From Oscillospiraceae bacterium (GTDB lineage Bacteria > Bacillota > Clostridia > Oscillospirales > Oscillospiraceae): DNA of 7,823 bases. The position numbers and the translations under genes were made by a program. Every line of letters starts with the position of its first letter. The first letter of the stretch is position 1. Shown piece after piece: positions 1-6,117 of this stretch. The notes under the pieces were generated by a model that saw only the letters and a list, made by a program, of their open reading frames with translations, made no database searches and was not told where the DNA came from. Location: assembly GCA_017521875.1 (NCBI GenBank), contig JAFXBH010000064.1, positions 1-7,823 of the forward strand. Reading direction: 5' to 3'.

Positions 1-416
1 AGGAACAGACCGGTGTAGTTGACTGCGGTCACGAAGTCAAAATCCTTCTTCTCCAACTGGGCAATGGGGCCGGAACGAACAACGCCGGCGTTGGCGACCA
101 TAATATCCAGACCGCCGAACTTTTCCACTACCTTTGCCACCATCTCGGCGCAACTTTCCTCGTCGGAAACGTTCACAGCCACGGCCCAGGCATTTTCACC
201 CAGTTCTGCTGCCACAGACTCTGCCAGAGGCAGGTTCATATCCGCAACGATAATGGTTGGGCCCTCCTTATACAGTTCCTCCGCAATACCCTTACCAAAA
301 CCCTGGGCTGCGCCGGTGACGATGGTGATTTTACCTGCCAGACGGCCGGTACCGGTGGGACGGTTATGAATGTTTTGTTTGGCAATCTCCTGCCACTTTG
401 TCATATCTACGCTCAT
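1..416 (-). CDS. Short-chain dehydrogenase/reductase (SDR), 5' part only
   Basis: This is the N-terminal 138 residues of a classical SDR; the C-terminus runs off the window at position 1. The Rossmann dinucleotide motif TGAAQGFG lies at residues 34-41. An aspartate ends the second strand (IIVADMN, D59), which in this family usually favours NAD(H) over NADP(H). The NAG motif is at 109-111 and the conserved structural Asn at about N133 (AVNYTG). The catalytic Ser-Tyr-Lys lie beyond the edge. The protein has a leader of about 25 residues (KWQEIAKQNIHNRPTGTGRL) before the fold, longer than in most SDRs. The start is fixed by AAAGGAG just upstream. The gene follows the kinase by 16 nt on the same strand and is surely co-transcribed. 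The substrate is unknown: lactaldehyde, a ketose/polyol phosphate or the free sugar are all possible. The family call is firm; the function is open. Confidence 0.88.
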   Translation of the reverse strand, partial: MSVDMTKWQEIAKQNIHNRPTGTGRLAGKITIVTGAAQGFGKGIAEELYKEGPTIIVADMNLPLAESVAAELGENAWAVAVNVSDEESCAEMVAKVVEKFGGLDIMVANAGVVRSGPIAQLEKKDFDFVTAVNYTGLF

Positions 417-432
417 AGTCACATCTCCTTTG

Positions 433-1908
433 TTATTTCAAAAAAGTACACAGTTTATTGTAAGCGGCTTCCCAAGCATCGGTGTGGTTGGGTTGCCAGG
501 TTTCCACGGATTCGGAATTGCGGACGATCTGCCGCAGGTGATCCAGGTCCTTCACATCTCCCAGCGCCATGGCCTGGGTCAGCAGGTTGCCGATGGCCGC
601 GCCCTCCACAGGGCCGGTGACCACCGTTCTGTCCAAAGAGTCTGCGATCAATTGATTCAGGAACTTGTTATTGATGGGGCCGCCCACGATGTTCAGAGAA
701 TCGATCCGCTGACCCTTCATTTTCTCCAAACCCTCCAGTGCGCTGCGGTACTTCAGCGCCAGAGATTCATAAACCGTACGGGCGATCTGACCTACGGTCT
801 CGGGAACAGGCTGATTGGTATCCCGGCAGAAATCCTTGATCTTCTGCACCATATTGCCGCCTGCGTAGAACTGAGGCGCATCGGGATTGATAATGCTCCG
901 CAGGGGCTCAGCGCCCCGGGCAGCCACCACGATCTCATCCCAACTCATTTCGATGCCGGCCTTGATCCAATCCCGGCGGCATTCCTGAATGATCCACATG
1001 CCGATGATGGTGTTCAGGGGGCGATATGTACCCTGAATGGTACCTTCGTTGGAGAAACCACGGTTTTGGGCATCCATAGACAGGTCGGGCTTGTCCATTT
1101 CTGCGCCGAACAGACTCCAAGTGCCGGAGGAGCAGAAGGCAAAACTGCCTGTGCCGGGAATGGCTGCCACCGCAGATGCGGTATCGTGGCTGCCCACGGC
1201 TACAAAGGGAGCGGGGTTGATTCCCAGTTCTTCGCACAGTTCAGGACGAATGTGGCCGCGGATCGTGCCGGTTTTGTCGATCTTGGTGAAGATCTTCTTG
1301 GGCAATCCCAATTCTTCGATGGTCTGCCAGTCCCAATCCTTGGTGGTGGGGTTGTACAGGCCGGTGGTGGTGGCGATGGTATACTCTGTTCCCTTGCTGC
1401 CGGTCAGCAGGTAGCCCAGCAGATCGGGAGTCAGCAGCATGGTCTCCGCAATTTCCAAAGCAGGATCTTCCTCACGAAGTCTGCGGTAGAGTTGGTAGAT
1501 GGTGTTAAAAGTCAAAGTGGTGTCGATACCGGTACGGCCGTAAAGGACTTCCGTGGGGATCTTTTCCTTTACTGCATCAATATCCTCCTGGGTACCCAGC
1601 CGGTAGGAGCGGGGGATGCCGGCCAGTTGACCGTTTTTATCCAGCAGGCCGTAGTCCACACCCCAGGTGTCAATGCCGAAGGCATCCAGGTCACCAAAAT
1701 TGCCCTGCTTAAATGCCAGCAGACCTTGCTTCAGTTGCTTGTAGAGGTAAGGAGTGTCCCAGTAGAACACGCCGTTCATTTCTATGTAGTTGTTTTCAAA
1801 GCGGTGGAGTTCCTGCATGGTGATCTTTTCGCCGTCAAACCGGCCCAAAATGGCACGGCCGTTGCTGGCGCCCAGGTCAAATGCAAGAAGGTTTCTCACT
1901 TTCTTCAT
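433..1908 (-). CDS. FGGY-family sugar kinase, rhamnulokinase type (probable L-fuculose/L-rhamnulose kinase)
   Basis: A cytoplasmic ATP-dependent kinase that should phosphorylate a ketose at C1. The product is 491 aa, normal for the family. The N-terminal phosphate loop is AFDLGASNGR (residues 9-18). The sugar-side segment GIDTWGVDYGLLD and the block SSGTWSLFG are typical of RhaB rather than of xylulo- or glycerol kinases. The probable catalytic base is Asp242 in GSHDTASA. The C-terminal FGGY domain carries IVGGPINNKFLNQ (GGPINN at 409-414) and GPVEGAAIGN. The usual form of the first motif is GGG-x-QN, so the Pro and Asn are unusual. An in-frame ATG at 1929 would add seven residues, but the AGGAGGG box lies seven bases before the ATG at 1908, so that start is preferred. 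First gene of a two-gene unit with the SDR. The fucI neighbour suggests L-fuculose as substrate; L-rhamnulose or D-ribulose remain possible. Family call firm, substrate inferred. Confidence 0.9.
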   Translation of the reverse strand: MKKVRNLLAFDLGASNGRAILGRFDGEKITMQELHRFENNYIEMNGVFYWDTPYLYKQLKQGLLAFKQGNFGDLDAFGIDTWGVDYGLLDKNGQLAGIPRSYRLGTQEDIDAVKEKIPTEVLYGRTGIDTTLTFNTIYQLYRRLREEDPALEIAETMLLTPDLLGYLLTGSKGTEYTIATTTGLYNPTTKDWDWQTIEELGLPKKIFTKIDKTGTIRGHIRPELCEELGINPAPFVAVGSHDTASAVAAIPGTGSFAFCSSGTWSLFGAEMDKPDLSMDAQNRGFSNEGTIQGTYRPLNTIIGMWIIQECRRDWIKAGIEMSWDEIVVAARGAEPLRSIINPDAPQFYAGGNMVQKIKDFCRDTNQPVPETVGQIARTVYESLALKYRSALEGLEKMKGQRIDSLNIVGGPINNKFLNQLIADSLDRTVVTGPVEGAAIGNLLTQAMALGDVKDLDHLRQIVRNSESVETWQPNHTDAWEAAYNKLCTFLK

Positions 1909-1914
1909 ATGCCA

Positions 1915-1921
1915 CCCTCCT
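1915..1921 (-). promoter_or_regulatory. Ribosome binding site that sets the kinase start
   Basis: AGGAGGG on the minus strand, seven bases before the ATG at 1908. It sits downstream of the alternative in-frame ATG at 1929, which has only a weak AGGA four bases ahead of it. The shorter kinase is therefore the likely product. Confidence 0.8.
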
Positions 1922-1941
1922 ATACTCATTTTATCCTATCT

Positions 1942-1970
1942 ATTATACATCTTCCGAACACACAGTTCAA
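1942..1970 (-). promoter_or_regulatory. Sigma-A-type promoter of the kinase-SDR operon
   Basis: Reading the minus strand, TTGAAC (1970-1965) is followed by a 17-bp spacer and a perfect TATAAT (1947-1942). Transcription should begin near 1935, giving a short leader of about 27 nt before the kinase ATG. The strong terminator at 2020-2049 separates this promoter from the importer operon upstream, so the kinase unit is probably transcribed on its own. Confidence 0.8.
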
Positions 1971-2004
1971 TACTAAACAAGGAAAATTTTCCTTGCTCAG
2001 TATT
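1969..2004. promoter_or_regulatory. 36-bp palindrome abutting the kinase promoter -35 box
   Basis: An inverted repeat with 16 of 18 positions paired, centred on a perfect 18-mer CAAGGAAAATTTTCCTTG (1978-1995). It overlaps the -35 element of the kinase promoter by two bases. The two mismatches would be G-U pairs in minus-strand RNA, so an 18-bp hairpin could form in a read-through transcript, but no T-tract follows it. Its place directly upstream of -35 fits a site for a dimeric activator or repressor. The centre is AAAATTTT, without the central CpG typical of LacI-family sites, so a different regulator is likely. Regulator unknown. Confidence 0.55.
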
Positions 2005-2019
2005 CAACCGTGAATGAAG

Positions 2020-2049
2020 AAAAACCGGCACCACCGAAGTGGTGCCGGT
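2020..2049 (-). terminator. Rho-independent terminator of the importer operon
   Basis: On the minus strand, an 11-bp perfect stem ACCGGCACCAC / GTGGTGCCGGT closes on the tetraloop TTCG, in the very stable C(UUCG)G context, and runs straight into TTTTCTTC. It lies about 40 nt after the stop codon of the substrate-binding protein gene and before the kinase promoter. Confidence 0.95.
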
Positions 2050-2086
2050 CGGTTTGAGCCGTTAAAAACTATTCAACTACTGAGGA

Positions 2087-3148
2087 TTAGCCCATGTAGA
2101 AGATGTTCTTGTCCTTCTGCTCGTCGATGTTGTCCTTGTTGTACCAAACACCAGCGATACCAACGTCGGAAACTTCCTTGCCGTCCAGCTTGTCGATAGC
2201 CATCTGAACTGCCTTGTAGCCGATGTTGTAGGAGTCCTGAGCGACGGAGCCAACCAACAGAGCGTAAGTAGCGCCAGCGTCCTTCATCCAGTTGTACTGG
2301 TTAGTACCAGCGTCGAAGCCGCAGAACAGGATGTCCTTGTAAGCAGCAGCGCTGTCGGAGATTTCGGGGAATACTTCGTTCACAACGCCTTCGTTGGTCA
2401 TGAAGATGGACTGTGCGCCCCAATCCTTCAGAGCGGTCAGGCCCAGCTTGTATTCGCCAGCGTTGTTAGCCTTGATCTGAACGTTGATGTCCAGAGTGAT
2501 GTTGTCAGCAGCAGCCAACTTCTCCATGCCTTCCTTGAAGCCGGCAGCGCGGTCGATACCGGTGGAGGTGGAGTCGTGCTGAATGATACCAACCTTGTAG
2601 CCGTTAGCCAGCAGGTTGTTGTCCTTCAGGTACTTGTAGAAGTTTTCAGCAACAACGCCAGCAGCAGCCTTGTTGTCGGTTGCAACGCCACCGATGGTGG
2701 GGTCCTTGCCCTCGGTGATGTCAGCGCCGCCAGAGTACAGACCGGAGTCAAACTCAACGACAGGCAGCTTCTTGTCGAAAGCAGCGGTCAGTTCGTCAGC
2801 AAAGCCCAGGCCGATGGTAGCCAGAACGATAGCCTTGGTGTCCTTGTTGTTCAGAGCAGCCTGAACCATTTCACGCTGAGAGTTAACGAATTCTTCGGAC
2901 TCAGCAGTGGGGCCACGGAAGGTAACTTCGTAGCCAGCAGCCTTACCAGCGTCAGTTGCGCCAGCCTTAACAGCCTGCCAGAAAGCGTGGGTCTCGCCCT
3001 TAGCGATCACAGCGATGGTGCCCTTACCGGCAGTAGTGTTGTTGTCGCCGCTGGGCTTGGTCTCGTCGTTGCCAGTGCTGGGCTTGGTGCAAGCAGCCAG
3101 ACCCAGAACCATTACCAGAGCCAGAAGCAGAGCAATGAGTTTCTTCAT
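2087..3148 (-). CDS. Sugar ABC transporter substrate-binding lipoprotein (ribose/type I family)
   Basis: The extracellular receptor of the importer, 353 aa. A short positive N-terminus and hydrophobic stretch (residues 1-19) end in the lipobox LAAC, so Cys20 should be lipidated and anchor the protein to the outer face of the membrane. A polar Thr/Ser/Asn/Asp linker (about 21-43) leads into a periplasmic-binding-protein fold of the RbsB type, starting GTIAVIAKGETHAFWQAVKAG and continuing through FCGFDAGTNQYNWM and VAQDSYNIGYKAV. AGGAGG stands nine bases before the ATG. Codon use is uniform (GCT for most Ala) compared with the regulator gene, as expected of a very abundant protein. It is the last gene of the importer operon, separated from the permease by 400 bp of repeats and followed by a strong terminator. 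Ligand unknown; L-fucose or a related sugar is inferred from context. Confidence 0.93.
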   Translation of the reverse strand: MKKLIALLLALVMVLGLAACTKPSTGNDETKPSGDNNTTAGKGTIAVIAKGETHAFWQAVKAGATDAGKAAGYEVTFRGPTAESEEFVNSQREMVQAALNNKDTKAIVLATIGLGFADELTAAFDKKLPVVEFDSGLYSGGADITEGKDPTIGGVATDNKAAAGVVAENFYKYLKDNNLLANGYKVGIIQHDSTSTGIDRAAGFKEGMEKLAAADNITLDINVQIKANNAGEYKLGLTALKDWGAQSIFMTNEGVVNEVFPEISDSAAAYKDILFCGFDAGTNQYNWMKDAGATYALLVGSVAQDSYNIGYKAVQMAIDKLDGKEVSDVGIAGVWYNKDNIDEQKDKNIFYMG

Positions 3149-3192
3149 AATTGTTTTCCTCCTAAAAATTTTTATTTTGGACTTTTTATTCT

Positions 3193-3215
3193 AAGTGGGC
3201 CTTTGGCTCACACTT
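3193..3215. other. Imperfect hairpin in the leader of the binding-protein gene
   Basis: On the minus strand AAGTG pairs with CACTT and GCC with GGC around an AAA loop, with a small asymmetric bulge. It sits about 45 nt upstream of the start codon. No T-tract follows directly, so it is not a convincing terminator. It could protect a processed 5' end of the binding-protein message. Confidence 0.4.
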
Positions 3216-3241
3216 ATACGAAATGAAATCTTGGTTGTCGT
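3213..3241 (-). promoter_or_regulatory. Possible weak internal promoter for the binding-protein gene
   Basis: Minus strand ACGACA (3241-3236), 17-bp spacer, TATAAG (3218-3213). The -10 box matches five of six consensus bases and the -35 four of six. The -35 falls at the edge of palindromic unit 1, exactly where that unit differs from its siblings (GTCGTT instead of GTCATT). This could be chance; no other good promoter was found between the permease and binding-protein genes. Confidence 0.25.
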
Positions 3242-3526
3242 TGCGAACCGGTTCCCAAACCGGTGTGGGAATCTATCGTGTTTCCTTGTCATTCCGAACC
3301 AGTCCGCAGACTGGTGTGGGAATCTTCACTGCTTCCTTGTCATTCCGAGCCAGTGCTCACACTGGCGTGTGAATCTAGAATGCCGGCTTTAGATTGCCAC
3401 GTCGCCTACGGCTCCTCGCAATGACACAGGGGGGCAAGATTGCCACGGGCTGACGCCCTCGCAATGACACGGGAAGGAATATCTTGATTGTCATTCCGAG
3501 GCTTGCATAGCAAGCCGTGGGAATCT
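3237..3526. repeat. Island of six short palindromic repeat units
   Basis: The 400-bp gap between permease and binding-protein genes is filled mainly by related units of 32-38 nt. Plus-strand form GTCATTCCGA-stem-loop-stem-GTGGGAATCT: unit 1 at 3237-3274, unit 2 at 3288-3325, unit 3 at 3339-3376, unit 6 at 3490-3526. Reverse-orientation form AGATTGCCAC...TCGCAATGAC: unit 4 at 3391-3425 and unit 5 at 3437-3468. Units 1, 2, 3 and 6 each hold a perfect 7-bp stem with different bases but intact pairing, and loops of 3-4 nt. The ends resemble dispersed TCATTGCGAG...GGCAATCT palindromes that I recall from many bacterial genomes. No transposase, CRISPR spacer pattern or credible gene lies here. In minus-strand mRNA they would give a row of hairpins between the permease and binding-protein cistrons. 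Confidence 0.85.
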
Positions 3527-3548
3527 ATATAAACAATGACAGGGGGAT

Positions 3549-4616
3549 TTAAGCCTTGGGGGCTTCTGCCTTCTTTTCTGCTACAGGAATCTTAACCTTG
3601 GCAGCAGACTTCTTCTTCAGAACATCCAGCATAACAGCGCCAACCACGATCACACCGGTCACGGCGTAGGTGATGTTGGTAGCAGATACCACGCTGCCGC
3701 TGCTGAGGGCGATGTTCAGACCCTGACGGATAATAACCAGGATCATGGAGCCCAGGATGGTGCCAACGATGGAGGCAGAACCACCGGTGGTGGAAGTGCC
3801 GCCGATGTAAACGCCGGCGATGGCATCCAGTTCCATACCGTTACCGGCTGCGATGGTCAGAGAGGGGTTGGAAGCCACATAGAACAGAGCAGCGATACCT
3901 GCGAAAGTGCCGCCGATCATGTAAGCGATGATCTTGTACTTGTCGGTGTTGATACCGGACAGGCGGGCAGCCTCTTCGTTGGAGCCGATGGCCAGAATGT
4001 AACGGCCAACCTTGGTCTTGTACATAACCACCATGCAGATGATGGTCAGACCCAGTACCCAAACAATACCGATGGGGAAGCCGTTGGCATTGGTAAATAC
4101 CTTCTGCATCCAACCGGTGGTGGGGTACTTAACAGCGGAGGAGGTCTCACGGAGAGCCTCGGAAATAACAGCAGTCAGACCGCGGGATACCAGCATAGTG
4201 CCCAGGGTAGCGATGAAGGGAGCCAGTTTGCACTTGGCAACCAACAGACCGTTGATCAGGCCGAATGCCATACCGGTCAGCACAATGATGGGAATGGTCA
4301 GCCACAGGATGCCGTCGTCCATGGAAACGCCGGTCTTGCAGATAGCGCCGGCCAGAACAGCGGAACCGATACATACCGTACCGATGGACAGGTCGATACC
4401 GCCGGTGGCGATCACAAAGGTAACGCCCAGCGCCAGAATGGCGTAGGGAACGAAGGACTTGGCCATGGTCAGCAGGTTGCCCTGGCTGGCGAAACCGGGA
4501 TTGATCAGATAAAAGATTGCAAACAGAACAACGGCAGCCAGAATAATAACAATATTCTGCTTGCTGCTGGTCGCTGCCTTCTTCTTAGCAAGCAAAGGAT
4601 TTTTCTTTTCGCTCAT
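3549..4616 (-). CDS. Sugar ABC transporter permease (ribose type, RbsC-like)
   Basis: The membrane subunit of the importer, 355 aa, a usual length for this family (BPD_transp_2), which homodimerises to form the channel. A short Lys-rich cytoplasmic N-terminus is followed by several hydrophobic segments, the first at roughly residues 21-40. Family signatures include ATGGIDLSIGT after the second segment, IGSNEEAARLSGI in the cytoplasmic coupling loop that contacts the ATPase, and ELDAIAGVYIGGTSTTGG near the C-terminus. The C-tail is rich in Lys/Ala/Glu. The reading frame stays open upstream to 4688, but that part overlaps the ATPase gene. GGGAGG nine bases before the ATG at 4616 sets the start. 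Only one nucleotide separates this ATG from the ATPase stop codon (TAATATG), so the two are translationally coupled. The binding-protein gene follows after the repeat island. Transported sugar inferred, not seen. Confidence 0.93.
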   Translation of the reverse strand: MSEKKNPLLAKKKAATSSKQNIVIILAAVVLFAIFYLINPGFASQGNLLTMAKSFVPYAILALGVTFVIATGGIDLSIGTVCIGSAVLAGAICKTGVSMDDGILWLTIPIIVLTGMAFGLINGLLVAKCKLAPFIATLGTMLVSRGLTAVISEALRETSSAVKYPTTGWMQKVFTNANGFPIGIVWVLGLTIICMVVMYKTKVGRYILAIGSNEEAARLSGINTDKYKIIAYMIGGTFAGIAALFYVASNPSLTIAAGNGMELDAIAGVYIGGTSTTGGSASIVGTILGSMILVIIRQGLNIALSSGSVVSATNITYAVTGVIVVGAVMLDVLKKKSAAKVKIPVAEKKAEAPKA

Positions 4617-4617
4617 A

Positions 4618-6117
4618 TTAGTTTTCCTCCCGCATAGTAGCAAGTTGCATAATTTTTTCCTGAGTTGCCTCGGCGATGTCCAGTTCACCGGTCTTGCGGC
4701 CTTCGCACATAACCAGAACTCTGTCGCTCATACGCAGAACTTCCGGCAGTTCGGAAGAAATCATGATAATGGATTTGCCCTGCTCTACCAACTCTTCCAT
4801 CAGGTGGTAGATTTCACTCTTGGCGCCCACGTCGATACCGCGGGTAGGCTCGTCAAAAATAAAGATGTCCGCGTTCTTCATCAGCCAACGGGCGATGATG
4901 ACCTTCTGCTGGTTACCGCCGGAGAGGTTCTTCAGCAACTGATCCATAGAAGGTGTCTTGGTGCGGAGTTTTGCGTTGAACTCAGCGGAGTCCTTCTTCA
5001 TCTTGGCATCGTTGATAATGCCGGCGGTGATGAAATCTTCCACAGAGGAAATGGTGGTGTTTTCGGTGATGGATTTATCCAGCATCAGGCCGTAACGCTT
5101 CCGGTCCTCAGAGAGGTAACAGATACCGGCTTTGACCGCCTGCTCAGGGGTTCTGATCTTTACCTTCTTGCCATTCAGGTAAATCTCACCGGTCTGCTTC
5201 TTATCAGCGCCGTACAGGGCACGGGCAACTTCGGTACGACCGGCGCCCATCAGACCTGCAAAGCCCAGGATCTCGCCCTTACGCAGGGTGAAACTCACAT
5301 CCTTGACTTCTCTGCCGGCGTTCAGATGCTTCACTTCCAGCAACACAGGTGCGTCTGCGGGGCAGTTGCTCTGTTCTTTCTGCTCACCCATGATCACACG
5401 GCCGACCATCATCTTCACGATGTCGTCCTTGGTGACCTCAGCGGTGTTAACTGTACCGACATACTCGCCGTCACGCATAACGGTAACCCGGTCGGAGATG
5501 CGGTTGATCTCGTCCATACGGTGGGAGATGTAGATCATACCGATACCCTTTTGCTGCAGGTCACGCATAATCTTGAACAGTTCTTCCACTTCAGGGAGCG
5601 TCAGGGCTGCGGTAGGCTCGTCCAGCACCAGCAGTTTGCAGTCTCTGGAGACAGCCTTGGCAATTTCAACCATCTGCTGCTTACCTACAGTCAGATCACC
5701 CAACTTTACGGAGGGGTTGATCTTCACGCCCATCTTATCGAACAGGCGCTGTGCTTCCTCTTCCATCTTCTTATCATTAATGAAAGCGGAGTTCATAAAT
5801 TCCCGGCCGATGAACATATTCTGGGCCACCGTCAGGTGGTTCATCATATTCAGTTCCTGGTGGATTACACTGATGCCGGCTGCCTGAGATTCTGCGATAT
5901 TCGCAAAACTCACATTCTCACCGAAATACTCAATGGAGCCGCCGTCGTTCTTATGTATGCCGCAGAGTACTTTGATCAGTGTGGATTTACCGGCACCGTT
6001 TTCGCCCATCAGCGCGTGAACCTCGCCGGCTCTCAATTCAAAGTCGACGCCCTTCAGCGCATGGACACCGGAGAAGTATTTCTGAATGCCTTGCATCTTC
6101 AGAATCGTTTCGCCCAT
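4618..6117 (-). CDS. Sugar ABC transporter ATP-binding protein (two ATPase domains, RbsA/MglA type)
   Basis: The cytoplasmic energy subunit of the importer, 499 aa, with two fused nucleotide-binding domains, as is usual for CUT2 importers. Domain 1 has Walker A GENGAGKST (38-46), Q-loop Gln87, a signature region LTVGKQQ (142-148) and Walker B LLVLDEPTAAL (from 162). Domain 2 has a degenerate Walker A (GLMGAGRTE, lacking the Lys), a canonical LSGGNQQK and IFIFDEPTRGIDVG. This asymmetry is normal in the family, where one site is usually thought to be catalytically weak. The frame is open upstream to 6276, but those 53 residues run through the AT-rich leader and look non-coding. AAAGG ten bases before the ATG at 6117 supports the shorter start. 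First gene of the importer operon, driven by the promoter at 6342-6370. Confidence 0.95.
   Translation of the reverse strand: MGETILKMQGIQKYFSGVHALKGVDFELRAGEVHALMGENGAGKSTLIKVLCGIHKNDGGSIEYFGENVSFANIAESQAAGISVIHQELNMMNHLTVAQNMFIGREFMNSAFINDKKMEEEAQRLFDKMGVKINPSVKLGDLTVGKQQMVEIAKAVSRDCKLLVLDEPTAALTLPEVEELFKIMRDLQQKGIGMIYISHRMDEINRISDRVTVMRDGEYVGTVNTAEVTKDDIVKMMVGRVIMGEQKEQSNCPADAPVLLEVKHLNAGREVKDVSFTLRKGEILGFAGLMGAGRTEVARALYGADKKQTGEIYLNGKKVKIRTPEQAVKAGICYLSEDRKRYGLMLDKSITENTTISSVEDFITAGIINDAKMKKDSAEFNAKLRTKTPSMDQLLKNLSGGNQQKVIIARWLMKNADIFIFDEPTRGIDVGAKSEIYHLMEELVEQGKSIIMISSELPEVLRMSDRVLVMCEGRKTGELDIAEATQEKIMQLATMREEN
4626..4631 (-). promoter_or_regulatory. Ribosome binding site that sets the permease start, inside the ATPase gene
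   Basis: GGGAGG on the minus strand, nine bases before the permease ATG at 4616 and within the last codons of the ATPase gene. With the TAA-T-ATG junction it implies translational coupling and rules out the longer reading frame that overlaps the ATPase. Confidence 0.8.

Noticed and set aside
458..472. cre-like catabolite repression site TTGTAAGCGGCTTCC
   Set aside because: Partial match only, lacking a proper second half, and inside the 3' end of the kinase coding sequence. Likely chance.
370..2013. Long plus-strand open frame (547 codons) across the kinase
   Set aside because: Entirely antisense to a kinase with intact family motifs. The translation shows no recognisable domain, and no ribosome binding site supports its start. 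Such shadows are common opposite GC-rich codon-biased genes.
2576..3226. Plus-strand open frame (216 codons) opposite the binding-protein gene
   Set aside because: Antisense to a clear lipoprotein gene. Low-complexity Ser/Val/Ala translation with no start signal.
3237..3376. CRISPR-like regularly spaced repeats
   Set aside because: Only three copies at this spacing, repeats differ in their stems, the 13-nt spacers are near-identical rather than unique, and no cas gene is present.
3195..3392. Small 65-codon open frame with a repeating 17-residue pattern
   Set aside because: The repeat is simply the 51-bp palindromic tandem read in frame. No ribosome binding site is evident and the pattern is explained by DNA/RNA structure.
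4617..4688. N-terminal extension of the permease by 24 residues
   Set aside because: It overlaps the ATPase coding sequence, and GGGAGG with the TAA-T-ATG junction supports the start at 4616.
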